Assembly: GCA_007258455.2 (NCBI GenBank)
Contig: VDFB02000003.1
Coordinates: forward strand, 38,601,084-38,665,083
Reading direction: 5' to 3'
Length of the DNA: 64,000 nucleotides
Source of the DNA: Sequoia sempervirens
Taxonomy: Eukaryota > Streptophyta > Pinopsida > Cupressales > Cupressaceae
Both the position numbers and the translations under genes were made by a program. Under the pieces are notes generated by a model, which was given only the letters and a program-made list of their open reading frames with translations, was not told where the DNA came from and searched no databases. Positions 41,933 to 54,614 of the stretch are shown one piece after another (position 1 is the stretch's first letter; each line of letters opens with the position of its first letter).

Positions 41933-43261
41933 TGTAATGTCCCCTTTTTATCTCGTTCCAATTTCTTGATGGTTTAGCCTATTAGTTGACCCTCGTAGGC
42001 TAATGGAGATGATTAGAGGGTCCTGTTTAGCAGTTATCTGGTCGTTTTCTTCTTCAGCCGTTTGGTGTTTCAGGACTCAGTTGTACACACTTCTTGTTTA
42101 TAGTAAGTCATCAGGTCATGGGAGTCCAGTGTTACTATTTATAGTAAGGCACCTAGACGTGTTGTGGATGCAGTGTCGATCTCCGAGGTGCAGTTGGTAT
42201 GGTGAATTAATGATTATTAAAGGAGTTATTATCATTAAAGTGACTTTAATGATAATTAAATATTATAAAAGTATATTATAAAGTTTATAATTGCACTTTA
42301 TGTCCAATGGCGCCATGAGACATAAAAAGGTTCATTAATGATTAATTAATTGGGCGCCCACTTTGAGGAGATATTTAATAAAGTCTAAAGTGCACATTTA
42401 ATATATTTAAATGAATTAAAAAAGTGCCTTTTGGGGATCGACCTCTTCATGGGAGAGTATTTAAAGATTCATCATAAGCAAATAGGTATTCATTCTATCA
42501 TATACACTTATGCCTTTTGGTGAAGTTGCCTAGAGAGAAGTGCTAGGGTTTCTACACAAATTGGTTATTTAGAACGAATACTCTCTTTGATTTTTGCATT
42601 CCTGAGGTTGTGAAAGATCTTCTGAAGGATTGCCCATTCTGTTGGCTTCATACAGACGTCAAGATTGAGCATATTGGTGAAGATGACTACAGGGTTTTGA
42701 GTAGAATTGAAGGGGTTCTTTGCAAAACTTGAAGACATTGGTTGTTGTGTTCATTCATTGCTGAAAGCAACCAAACCTGGTTGTATTTCTGCATTTATGA
42801 GGCTGTTCCAGCTACTGAGAGCCAGTTGTACAACTCCTTAAGGCTGGGCATGTTCTCTCCTAGTCAAATCACTTCGCTTTTGGCATTGTTTTCTCATCCT
42901 TATTGGGTGTCCAGGATGGTTAGAGCATTCACAAGGGTTTCAAAGGTGGATAAACTCCATACTAGTTGTAGATTATTCATTTCCAGATTTCTTATGTTGC
43001 TGCCAAAATTTCTGAATTGAAGACTTTTGCCATTGCTATCATCTAGGTATGAAAGTGATGTAAAAACAATTATATGCTATTGATGCAAATTCAGTTTGCT
43101 TGTTGCCATAGTTTATTTTCTGTTTTTGCATAGCTTTTCTTGTCTTTTCTTCTTGGCATTACATATCAAAAATCACAAAAAACCATATATCATTCAAAAT
43201 ACAAATAAAAGTTACCATAGTTGCATTAAAAATCCATCACAAGGACATGAGGGTTCTTACA
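41933..43261 (+). repeat. Element C 3' LTR
   Basis: Collinear with 39005-40371 except for a ~38-bp deletion near 42055 and point changes, mostly transitions. Ends TTCTTACA. Confidence 0.92.
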
Positions 43262-44376
43262 AATTTGAAGAATGCTTCTTGTCCCTCTTGTGAGCAAAAG
43301 GTTTGGACTAAAAATTTGGCCTTGGGGCAGCCAACTCCATGCTTCTATATTTTTTTATTGCATCTAGTGTTGGTGGATCGAAATTTTTCACCCACCCCTT
43401 CAAAGGTTCCATTAGTCCTTCAGAAAACAGGACTACAAGCCTCCTTTTGGTGATGTGGGGTACCATCATAGAAAGTCTCTAGAAATCTGCAATGTACGTG
43501 TCAAGTGAGCCATGTTGTTTCAGCTGTGCAAGCTCATGAAACTTGACCTCAGGATCCTTGGTATCAAACCTCTCAATGGGTTTGTTGGTAAAATCCTCAT
43601 AAGTAACAATAAGGTTATGGCCAAGAGTGACCAAACCGTGATACCACCACTCATGGGCAACCCCATCCAAATGCAAGGTAGCAAACTTGATGGCATCTTG
43701 TTCTGACATCGACCTTAGTGAGAGGTAGTTTTCAAGCTTCTGGACCCATGATCTTGCCAAACACTTATCACTTCCATCGAAGTGAGCCAAGGTAACCTTC
43801 CCAAGAGCTTGTTGGAAATTTCTTGGAGGCACAGGAGCTAGATTCTCAATTCTTCCACCTCCCCTTCTCTTCTTTTGGTTCATGTATTGATCCAAGGACA
43901 AAATTTCATAGATCTCAGCAAGAAGGGAAACATATTCCATGTAGCTAGTCCTCACTTCATCCGACATTGGTACTTTAGGCTTACAAGTGGTTCCTCCCTT
44001 TGGGTAAAAGTAGGAAGAAGAGGTCTAGGGACTGATCCTCTAGTCACCTCAACATGTTGACAAATAGGACCCCCTCTTGGATTTGTATTAGAGCCGCTGG
44101 TTTCAGTCTCTTGATTCTGTTGCACCGGAGTTACATGTTGATTCATCTTAGCATGTAACTAAGACATCATGTCCAACATGATATCAAAATTCCTCTTAGT
44201 TCTAGCATCTGCATCTTCCTCATGGGTTGGTCCCTTCTCCTCATCTGCCATATTCTCAACTATTATATCATGGTTCCTAAGAACCTTTGAAAAGTATCCT
44301 CAACAGGAACTGATGGGGTCTGAAACTGCTGTCTCTTTAACTCTCTGTTGTAGTACCCGGTTTCTCTATCACTCAT
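43262..44376 (-). pseudogene. Element B gag (main part)
   Basis: Minus strand from a likely start at 44376 (MSDRETGYYNRELKRQ) through MADEEKGPTHEEDADARTKR. The capsid-like core follows: VTLAHFDGSDKCLARSWVQ, then HLDGVAHEWWYHGL and FTNKPIERFDTKDPEVKF. Frameshifts separate these segments. It is truncated at 43262 by element C and continues at 39004 with the zinc knuckle. Confidence 0.88.
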
Positions 44377-44416
44377 TTGCCAATTGAGACACTGAAAGCA
44401 CAGGCTGGCAGGATGA

Positions 44417-44431
44417 CCAACTCTGATACCA
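44417..44431 (-). other. Element B primer-binding site
   Basis: Minus strand TGGTATCAGAGTTGG, one base from the end of the 5' LTR at 44433. Confidence 0.85.
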
Positions 44432-44432
44432 C

Positions 44433-46452
44433 TAAAATATCCCCTTTACTTTTTTTCTGAATTTTTAGCACATAAAACTTCACTTGCTAATGTTAGCCCA
44501 AGAAAGATAACCGACTAAAAGAAACCCTTCACGTTTTGATCACCCAGATCCTGGAGTGGGCAAGGTGAGAGCATACAGTGTAAGGGGATCTGATAACAAT
44601 ATGAAAGCAACCCTTCACATTTTGATCACCCAGATCCTGGAGTGGGCAAGGTGAGAGCATACAGTGTAAGGGGATCTGATAACAATAATTTGAAATGTTG
44701 GAAGTACAATGCTATTGGCGGCAAGCCAACCAATATAAAAAATGTAAATGCTTAGGCGACAAGCCAACCTCTTCCACTTTTCAACAGGCTACGGGAAAAG
44801 TAAATGAAAGTAAAATGCTTAGGGGGCAAGCCAGCCTCTTCCACTTTTCAATGGTCAACAAAAATATAAAGAAACAAAACCACTTTTCAACGTGAGTGGA
44901 AATACAAAGTATCGAAAGAAAGGCTGATTAGTACTACTAGATCAGTGATTACAAAATGATAACTAACAGAGTATATCATGTGAGAAATCAACAACCAATA
45001 AGCCCAAGTGTTAGGTATACAACTCTGAAACAATATAATGATGAGGCAACATGAAAATATGAAGAAATGACAAAGATATGAGGTTTGATATAAAGAAATA
45101 GTGTTCTGATTTTTCTGATCAACAAGCCTGGAACACCTTCAAATGCTCACAACTTCCTCCACACTCCTCTGAATGACCTCAAACTAAATGCAAATGAAGC
45201 CTAGAAGCTAGGCGTCCAAGTTCAAGCCACCAAACTCGACCAACCAACATTGAAACCTTAGTAACGCTTCCCAAGGACCTTACTGTAAATGGTATGCCCC
45301 TCTAAGGAGGTCGAACTCAAGCTAAAATTCACACCTTCTAAAATCACCAAAACAGGAGCAAAGGGGCGCCCAGTTACAAGGCTTCCAATGAACCAACACC
45401 CACAAAATTTTTGCTAGCTCCTCAGGAAGTTACAATTAGAAACGTGAATTAGCTAGGTATGTAGAAGCACTCCAAAAAACACCAAACAACAAAGGAAACA
45501 CACCAAAAAATTCCTTAGAAGAAATCAAAGCCACACCAAAATGAAATAGAAGGCGACACCATCACCAATGAAGCTCAGTTGCATCCTTTGAATGAAGAAG
45601 CACCAACAATCCAGCTAGGAGCTATCTTGCAAGCTCGAAATTGAATAGGGCTAGAAGGTATTCTAATGTTGTAGGAAGAGTTTGAATAAAATCCAACAAC
45701 ACTTTGTTATGATATGAAAATGGATGACCAAATGAAGAGGTAGAGAGGCATACTTATAGGTTTTCAACTCAAGAATTCAAATCCCCTAGAATGGGACGCC
45801 CAAATATGAAGAATATAATATTATAAATTAAAACTCATAACTTGTGAAATATGGCGTCCACGTTACCTTTGCAAATAATATCACTTAAAACATTTTAATC
45901 TCCAATATGGGCATCCAAAATGAGGCCCACGTTTTAAACACAACTTCAAGTCACAATGCCTAGGCATGGGGTCCAAAAGCAACAATGAAATATAATGTGA
46001 CTTAAGTTATAAAAATTTCCTTTTCAAGCTCCAAGAATGCTGGAGAAGCCATTGCCAAAACAAAACTGCCTCACTGCCAGAATTAGAAATTGTGTTGAAT
46101 TGTTGCCAAACTGCATTGCCAAAAATAACACTTACTAAAAATAACATACTGCTAAAATAGTGACTCAAACTCCGTTTGAGCACAAACCGGGCAGTTGTCA
46201 TAATGTACTAAAAATAGTAAGTCCAAAATTATCTTTTGATGGAAATGCATGCCACACCCCTCTGAAGCTCTCTGAAAACCCAGAAAGACCCAAAGAACAA
46301 ACTGCCAAACTCTTGCAAACAACCCCCTGAAAACTCAAAAGGAGACCTCCTGGAAAACATGAGACCCTAATTCTACCTCCGACTAGCCTACGGGCCTTCG
46401 AAATAGGCTAACAGTCACCAGATAGGACTAGTGTTAAGAAGGGGACATTACA
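44433..46452 (-). repeat. Element B 5' LTR
   Basis: 2,020 bp, uninterrupted reference copy for the split 3' LTR. In element orientation starts TGTAATGTCCCC (46452) and ends GGGGATATTTTA (44433; the 3' copy ends ...TTTCA). Followed on the right by TSD TGCCA (46453-46457). Includes TAGCCTA/TAGGCTA at 46384-46410 and the same internal ~87-bp tandem duplication (44521 and 44608 units). Confidence 0.9.
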
Positions 46453-46457
46453 TGCCA

Positions 46458-47499
46458 GCACATCAACATAGAAGACAACATCCTCAATCCAAAGATTGCC
46501 TTTTTACCATTGCCCTAATTTGTCATTTTATTGGTATATGGCCTTTAGTACACTCCATATGTGATTGGATTTTCAAAAAATAGGGTGGTTATGATAACTT
46601 TGATTCATCTCTAGAGAGTCCTTCATAATTCTATGCAACAATAGAGAAAATAGGGATGAAATATTGTAAGGAGGCACCTGGTTTTTGAGAAATGCAAGTC
46701 TATTATTCCAACATTGGATCCCAAGCTTTAGTTTAGAGTTGAAATTCGTAGACAGGGATTCAATTTGGGTCAATATTTTTGACCTTCCTATGGGATTGTG
46801 AACAGAGGAAAGCCTCTATAGAATAAGCAACTCCATCAGGACATTCATTTGCATGGTTAGAGCTACAAAAAAACATAACACTTTCCTCCTATGCATACAT
46901 CTGAAACTACACAAGCAAACCAAGCCTCTACCAATGGACATTGAAAATTTAGCATCTTGGAGAGCATTCACTGAAAAGTTGGATTATGATTTTTTGTTGG
47001 TTAGAAGCCATCTTATCAATAAAACTAGACATTTGAAGAGGTCTTGCACACTTCAATTGGCTTGATCTAACCCCCATAAGGATTCTTTGGTATGACAATC
47101 TAAACATTGTGCTTGAAGGTTGAAGCAAGGGTCTAGAAAGAGAGGCAATGCGATTGTTTCTTTAGATTGGAAGAAGATCTACGAATAAATTCTATGGAGA
47201 CTATGGCTACTTACACTGTATAGAGCAAGGATGAAGACTAGAAGTGAGGGGAGAAAAAAGAATTGAGCAAGAACAAAGATTGAATGATGGTAGGATACCT
47301 TAGTGCAAGAAACTAAAATCACTTATAGAGATTGAGTTTAGTTCGTCAATTTGGATCATCAAAGCTAAGGATGTTGAGGCTATTCTATCATCTGTAAATG
47401 TTGTTAAGGAGAGGGAGGCTCCTAATGTAATGCATGATAATATTGTAACTTAATCTAGTATGGTTGTTATGCTTGAAAAAAAGATCTTTTATGGAATAT
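46458..47499. other. Gene-poor interval between clusters
   Basis: No supported gene. A minus-strand reading near 46600-46760 gives KLKLGIQCWNNRLAFLKNQV, which is protein-like but unassigned. The rest shows frequent stops. Confidence 0.4.
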
Positions 47500-47844
47500 T
47501 GTTGGTGTGAATAAGGATGTTACCCAATTGGTTCACCTCTTTGGTCCTATTCACACTTGATAGTTAAGTTTACTTAAGTTACATATAGGATACTTATCTC
47601 TTTTGGTCTCATGTCATATGATTATGATATATGTCATAATTGTATATGTTCTCTTATCCTCTCACTTTGCCTATATAAGCAAGGCCTCATATGTACATTA
47701 GTATCATTGATTCATCCATTTGATCATTGTATCATTTTTTACATCTGTAATGAAGCAATCTATTCTCTTGCTACTCTCTTGTGGAAGGTTGTCTTTTGTT
47801 TTGCAAGTGATCCTGAGAGCTTGAGTCCTTATGTGACTCTTACA
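47500..47844 (+). repeat. Element H 5' LTR
   Basis: 345 bp, TGTTGG...TTACA, with a TATA box in 'tgcctatataagcaagg' near 47668. Paired with 54615-54951. Confidence 0.8.
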
Positions 47845-48579
47845 TGATATTAAAACTTCAAATTTGCAAGCCCCTTCTCAAATTTGAGGGTAATTTGGGC
47901 ATAAGTTTTTGTTAAGTGGGTTTTTGAGAAAAAAAGACCTCTCCATTGAGTCTAGAAAACTCAAAAATCCCTATTTTCATATATGGCACTCTATATTTTG
48001 GAGTTAGACTTTTTTTTTGCCATTTTTGAGGGTTTGAAGGATTTTGCAAAAAATATTCTGTTCAATCGTATAGAATCTGTACATTTGCATGAATCCATAC
48101 TATACAACTTTGTTGCAATCGTTAGTTGTAGGGTACAATAGAAAATTCTATCACAAGGGAGTTAACATCGTACTTATTTGTGTAGAATTCGTGTCAACCA
48201 GGCATCAATAGAGGTGTGAACTGGTAGAATTTTTAATTATAAAACAATTATTTTAATTTTTTTCCCATTTAGTGTAGGGATTCTAGTGGTTGGTCCTGAG
48301 GTTTATAAGCTTGTGGTCATGACCAAGCACTAGGGGGCTGAAACCCCAGGCTATGTGACCAAACCTACCACTTTTCTCTTGCTGCTATTTTAGCTCCAAA
48401 CCCCCTCCCACCACCTGAACTCAATTATGGCTAGAATGTCACCTTCACGTAGATCCATCGCTTAGGCTGGTGGCATCGCCTACGCAAGGCCGTTCCAACC
48501 CTTTTTGTATGCAAAGGGAGCTATTTTTTTGGAAAGCATAATTTTTTGTTAGGATATTAGTTTTTTTACTTTTTATAGT

Positions 48580-49619
48580 TGTTGGAAAATGATGAACAAT
48601 GCTTATACTGAGAGGGGAGGTGAATTAGTATAACCAACTTTTTCCCAATTTAGAACTTTAATCAATCAACAACAACAACCATGCAAGATCTAATAATTAA
48701 GAACACAATAAGAACACCAAATTTACATGGTAACCTTGTATAATTTGTGAGCACCAACCCACTGGAGACACCAATCCCCGCAATTGAGCACCAACTCAGT
48801 AAGAGACACCAATCTCTTCTTTGATAGGGACCAACCTTCAACTTCTTCAATGAATGATATAGTTTTATTTCTTCTCCACTAAACTGATCACATCTTCTAA
48901 TTCTGAATAATGTAAGGTTTTCTTTCACAAATCAGGTCCACACATACACCTTCCTCCACAGATTTAATTCAAATGATGCACACTCTTCTTTCACAAATCT
49001 GATTCTAATTAAGGAAATGTCTTCCCTCAAATCTGATCACAAAAGTACTTTCAAATCTACACTTTTTACCCTCTCAAATCTGCACTTATATATATTTCAC
49101 AAGTCTGCTCTTATGCACTTTCAAATCTGGTCTTATATTCCTTCAAAAATCTGCTCTTATATTCTTCTTAGATCTACTCTTATTTTTGTTAAATCTGCTC
49201 AACTGGGGAATGATATTCAATAATTGCTTGATGTTAAAATTTCCTTGCAACCAATCCTTATAGCTTCCCAAAGGGGGGCGACTTTTTGAAAACCACATAA
49301 CTCTTGCCAACGGATGCACCATTTCATTTAATAGATTTCTTTTCATTTCAAAAATGGGTGCCAAGATGGGGTCGGCCCAAAACAGAAAATTAATATTTTT
49401 ATTTTTAATTTAAACCCCTCTAAAGTGGGCACCACAATAGGAGATGTTGGCCCTCTAATTAAAATATTATTTTAATTTAAATTTCCTAGGGGAGTTGACC
49501 TCACATAATAAATAAAATCTATTTATTAATGCTTCAAGTAAATAATTTGTCGTCTTCGATCTGCTTCAACAACCTCATTTTATGGTCTTTCTTTGACATC
49601 AATGACAAATAATTTAACA
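48580..49619 (+). repeat. Insertion K: candidate copia-type solo LTR
   Basis: About 1.04 kb with ends TGTTGGAAAATG and AATTTAACA, interrupting the leader of element H. It contains 'atactgagaggggaggtgaa', a phrase I associate with plant copia LTRs, and short repeats built on 'aaatctgctcttata' (49080-49200). No clean TSD (ATAGT versus TAAAA), so the borders are tentative. Confidence 0.5.
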
Positions 49620-50008
49620 TAAAATTGGTTTCAAGCACTTTGTAATGGTATGGTTTATTTTTTTTAGATTTTGTTGTAGGTGCTTATTTTTACTGATTGA
49701 ATTCTAGATTGCCCTTTTTGAGTTTTGAGCTCATAAATTTTTGCTTGTTTATTTGATCTTCACGATTCTTGCAGCATTGGAAATGTATTGAGGAGCTCAT
49801 TAGATCTGTACATGTGCTTTTTCTAGATTCAACCCTAGGTTTCTTTTATTCAATTTGTAGGTTTTTCACACCTTATTTGATTGCTTGGACATATTGACAC
49901 CTATAGAAGTTCTATCTTTTTTGGGGGCTTCATTTTTAGTATTGGTTCATATCTGAGAGGCTTCATATTAGATTATTCTAGTACATTGTCTATATTTCCT
50001 CTTGGTGC

Positions 50009-50253
50009 TTGTTGCTCATGGAAAATTCAGATTCATTTGAGCTTCTCATTCATAATTATCATACATGGAAAATCAAAATGCAGTGGTTGCTCCTTTCCAA
50101 GAGTTTGTGGTCTACTTTGGGTGAACATCAACTTGATTTCAATAGGGAGTATGAGAGATTTTCTCACAAGAACAAATGTGATGAGGCTATGGGCTTGATT
50201 GCATTGCATGTTTCTTGTAACATGCCCATTGTTCTACCCAATAACTTTTACTA
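50009..50253 (+). pseudogene. Copia gag N-terminal part (element H)
   Basis: Reads ENSDSFELLIHNYHTWKIKM then LLSKSLWSTLGEHQ and KCDEAMGLIALHVS, the standard copia gag opening (NYxxWKxxMxxxLxSKxLW; KA..LI.L.IS). Interrupted at 50253 by insertion I. Confidence 0.8.
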
Positions 50254-53200
50254 TGTTTTACCCACAAGTGAATAATTTAAGAAGTCAACACTTAACAATA
50301 AAAAATTTCTTCTCTAATTTAATAACAATATGCACATTTGAAATAACCTCATTCCAAACTTCCCCATTGCATTACAATGAAACATTAAAAAAAACCCAAG
50401 TAGTGATTCCATATTATATAATTTCATGATAATATTTCAAATTTACAATTTCCATAGAGATGGATAAATGAATACGTACATAGCTTCTAAGAGCTTACTG
50501 AAATAGAGATACAAATGGTCCAGATGCCCCAACATTGGTGCATACATCCTCAAATCTTGGCCAACAACTGTATGAGGGAGAGCATCACTCAAGCGCTTTT
50601 CCACCAACCACAGACTTACTGCAGTTCCCCACACATCTACCTAACTAGTAATATGGCCCTACCCTTCGACGAAGAGATTGGTTTGGTAACCTCATAATAC
50701 TAGCGTTTCTGGAGCATGGTGTTGTGTCCTACATATCTAGAGCTACCATACAATGGCTACAACCTATATGTATGATATTCTCTACCTAGTATGCAAACCT
50801 AGATCACAGTGAACTGACAGTGTAAACAGTGGAAACTTACACTACTTTGGCCAAAGTATTCATCATCTAGAATTTAGAGTGGAGGTCACACGCTCACCCA
50901 CCTTTCCAACTCGATTTGGTTTTTAACATTCATATTCTTTATAGTCATAACATACATTCTATTTAAAAAGAAAGTGATGACATAACAATCTTGCCTAACT
51001 AGGTTACACCCTTTTTCATGGTTTATCCTAACCCCAAGAATAACCAAGGTAACCATACAAGTAAACATAACGTCACAACATTAAATGACTCCATTTCAAA
51101 AAGTATGATCTCATCAATAAATGACTTCAATCAAGGATATAATCTCAACAATAAATGACTCCAATCCAAAAGTATAATCTCAACAATAACTGACTCCATA
51201 AGTATAATCAACAATCAAATGATCAAACACATCATATAGGTTAATCCCATTCCCAACCTATTTGCTTCAATAAAAAATAATGCAATAATCAAGTAAACAA
51301 TCCAACTAGATAGGTTAATCCCAACCTAGGGTTTTCAATCAAAAGTGATGTAACAATCAAGCAATCATAAACAAGTCATAAAACCTCTCCTTCAATATGC
51401 CTCAAATATTCACATGTTTACAATGTTCACTATATTTGTATAAATCTGGAGGACATTAGCCTAAGAAGAGTTGTGCTTCTGCACCTACAAGTCCTCTTCT
51501 CAATACAACTTTGGGTTGTCGGAACGTGAGTCCTCTTCTAGAATTCTGTGAATAGGAATAGACTCTTAATCAAATAAGAAAATAGCATAACCAGAAATAT
51601 ATTTCTCAACCCTACTGTTGAATATTGATATAACCATCAAGCTTATACCCTAACCCTAGGGATAAGAGACTCTTCCTACTTTCAAGGAGATATGAGTAAT
51701 CGATCCAGTATAGACTATCAACATGGTTTGCATAACATCACAATCTATCAATGGTGACATGCCTATCATGCCATCATTCCTATTGTATTACTGACCTCAT
51801 TATCTACAAAGGTTTATTTATCACCATAAGCTAACAAATTCAAGGTAGTAGTTCAATGTAATATTAATTCCTATACTTCACATTTCATGCTACTTACATA
51901 TAGCCTTACCAAGTTTAGTATAGTTCCAATAGCAATATAACCACTCCAATTCCAATATACTATATATGTATATGCTATTCAATCAAGGGTTTCACCAAAC
52001 AAGACTCTACCCAGAATCAAGCAAGCTTATCCACAATAAGAAATAAACCGAGTTCATAAAAGCAAGCTTTTCATGCATTTAAATCATCCTTCTCACAAAC
52101 AAAGGCATTCAAGAACAATTAGCATTTCAACATTAAAAAAATAGAGAAATAGGAATCAACATGCCTAGAATTATAGCTCCAACTGATATTACTGTTTTCC
52201 AAGCTCAACTTCTACAATCCATCTTCCTACGCCTTCTAACTCAACTTATCTTCAAACTCTAGCCTCTCACAAATCCACAAAACAACTATCTTCCTCACAA
52301 AAGCTCTCAAAACTCAATTGCACAAAAAATCACAGCAGAGTAACAATGAAGAAATCAAAAAAGAAAGTGTAACAAATGGTAGAGAGAGCACATCTATAAA
52401 TACTAAAATCTAAGCATCTCAATGCTACAAACAAGCTAAAAAATCTGCCACCTCTCTATTCCAAATGCGTCAACTTAGCTCAAAAGGTGAGAGGTGGCTG
52501 GTTAAAACATTGTTTTGTACACATACACTGTCCAGTTTCTTTGTTAAAGCTGAGTCGATCCTCTTTTGGTGACAACAATGATTCTAACTCAGAAAAGCAA
52601 GCTACAGTTTCCTTATTGCATTGCAAATCGACTATCTTAGCCAGCTCGTGGCAATTGACTCATTCTCATGCATCCACTAAGCTTATGCGTTGGTTTAAAG
52701 CACAGTAATAGAGTTCTAAATGCTTTAGATTTCATTTAACTTAGCGCCACCTTTCATATTCATGTGCCTTATTTGCTGAGCGCAGTTCACAAAGTTAGCA
52801 ACGTGGTCATATTATCCTCTTTTCAAATGGTTCAATGCAAAAATACTTTGAGCATTGTTTAAAGGCTTTGAGACCTAGTTTTTCATGCGTTGCCTTTAGC
52901 TTGGGCTTTATTCAACCATTTTCCATGTACTCCATGCACTCTACTTCCTGTGCAATGTTTCCATTATTCATTATTTCATAGCTTTAATCTTTTGTTGTTA
53001 CTTAATGCATTCAAGAATTGCATTTTATGTGCCTCTATATAGGCGACTTGGCTTATTTATTAAATCTTTCATTATTCATTAGCTAGTACATGCAAATGTG
53101 CTATCCTCATTGCAACCTTTATGGCATTGTCAATATGCTATGATGCTTCAGTTTTATCGCTACTTTTATAAGGATATTAATATGCTTATTTACCCATATA

Positions 53201-54017
53201 TATATATATATATATTTCATTCGATTGCATATATATTCAAATATTCATCTCAACCAAATATACAAACATATACATACATACATATGTGTATGTGTATATT
53301 AATTCACGTAGAAATATAATACTCTCAACCCTACAAACACACACATATATATACCTTACCCTATAATCAACTTCTTTGATATATATATATATATATATAT
53401 ATATATGACATATTCATGTAAGTCTTTAATCAATTCAAGATACTAGAATCACTTTTATACGTAAACATTTATATACCCAATATAGAGACTCAGTCATTTT
53501 AATTCAAACCAAGAACAATCAAGAGACCAAAGACTAAAACCAAAGTCATTCAAATCATCCCCAAACTATGACCAAAGATTACTTACCCGATTTCACGAAC
53601 TAACTCAACTCAACTAGACCAAACTAGGATGTGAGTGTGTGTATGCTCAGTTAGGCTCATTAAGGGTTACCAGACCAAGTTCTTCTCTTGAGTGATACTC
53701 CCCCTCTCGTACCTGAGGGCTCGATTCTCTTCCTGCATCCAACTTAGTGCATCACAAAGGTAGTTAACCGTTCACAAGATATTCATTTGCATCATAAATC
53801 ATTCAAAGCATTAAAGTAATTGTATACAATACACATTCATTCATTGCATTTTCCATCAGTATAAAATTTAATCATTCCTTTAAAAGCAATAACATCTTAA
53901 TGCATATTTTAGTATTTCCTTCACCTATTAAACATATTAAGGTCACAATTTACATTTATCATCATATCTATTCATGAAGGTAAAAGTAACCTAGTAACTT
54001 AGAAATAGGGTGTAACA
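50254..54017. mobile_element. Insertion I: 3.8-kb block in copia gag
   Basis: Separates two halves of the copia gag. Its ends TGTTTTACCC and GGGTGTAACA are imperfect inverted termini (minus-strand start TGTTACACCC, a common gypsy LTR start). No convincing TSD and no ORF with a recognisable motif. The interior has short repeats of 'aatgactccaatccaaaagt' type (51085-51200) and (TA)n tracts near 53197-53216 and 53379-53406. It could be a very long solo LTR or a non-autonomous element. Confidence 0.5.
53379..53406. repeat. (TA)n microsatellite
   Basis: Uninterrupted TA dinucleotide run of about 28 bp. A shorter one lies at 53197-53216. Confidence 0.9.
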
Positions 54018-54540
54018 TTTTTTATAGCTTATTGTCAACATTGAGGGGTGCACTACACCTAAGTAGGTATTGGATAAATACAAATATTTGTTTGGTACAA
54101 TTAGTAAATTCTATGTTTGCAAACAAAGACACAATTGTCATCCCCTTCTGTTGATGCATTTCCTTACATTGAGAATTAGTTGGCTAAGTTCAAATCTTTG
54201 AAATCTCAATTGGCTAGTTATGGGAAAGATAAATTTGATAAAGAATTTTTATTCTTGATTTTGTCTAAGTTGAAAGGACCATTTGTTGTTTTTTTTTCTA
54301 CCTTCTATTCCACTATGGGTTCATTAGGTGAAACATTTAACATGCCTTCTTTTGAGACATTTTGTGACTAGTTGACTAGAGAGCAAGCTAAGCTTATCTA
54401 GTTATATGCACTTCCCAAGAGTTAGGCATTGGTAGCCCAATAATCCAAAGGATAAGGCAAGAAGAAACTAAAAACTAAGACAAATTCTAATGAGCCTCCC
54501 ACCTCTTCCAAAGAGAAAAGGGTGCAACATCAAGACTTCT
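54018..54540 (+). pseudogene. Copia gag middle part (element H)
   Basis: Reads LAKFKSLKSQLASYGKDKFD, LILSKLKGPFVVFFSTFYST, MGSLGETFNMPSFETFCD, then LTREQAKLI and ALVAQ, with several stops. Matches the copia gag region that follows the piece at 50009-50253. Confidence 0.75.
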
Positions 54541-54614
54541 CAGGAGGCAGCTCATCCCATCACTACTCCTTGATGAGATCCACTACATTAACATTGGTAT
54601 GATCACACCCATCA

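Larger units (their letters stand above)
39005..43261 (+). mobile_element. Element C: non-autonomous LTR retrotransposon with its own ORF
   Basis: 4,257 bp. LTRs are 39005-40371 (1,367 bp) and 41933-43261 (1,329 bp), with primer site TGGTATCAAAGTGG at 40373, polypurine tract at 41920-41932 and flanks GATTT/AATTT (TSD with one transition). The internal 1.56 kb has no gag, protease, RT or integrase. It carries an unrecognised ORF (40438-41367) and a second frame that ends like the chromodomain tail of element B (LRLLGDKQF versus LRLLEDKQS). It therefore presumably relies on a gypsy element of B's kind. It sits in B's gag. LTRs differ at about 7% in the first 100 bases. Confidence 0.9.
17193..46452 (-). 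mobile_element. Element B: chromodomain Ty3/gypsy retrotransposon, split by four insertions
   Basis: The outer element of the nest. Its 3' LTR is 17193-18864 plus 25728-26085, its 5' LTR is 44433-46452, and the 5-bp TSD TGCCA stands at 17188-17192 and 46453-46457. With the insertions E2, A, G and C removed, the LTRs are each about 2.02 kb and the internal part about 4.8 kb, normal for this superfamily. On the minus strand the order is primer site, gag, protease, RT, RNase H, integrase, chromodomain: the gypsy order with a C-terminal chromodomain. Coding parts have stops and frameshifts. LTR copies differ by roughly one base in eight over the first 100 bases compared, the most divergence in the nest, consistent with B being the oldest. 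Confidence 0.9.

Noticed and set aside
42003..42281. 92-aa frames at 39843-40121 and 42742-43020, and the frame at 42003-42281
   Set aside because: The first two are the same LTR region in the 5' and 3' copies of element C; all lie inside LTRs and lack motifs.
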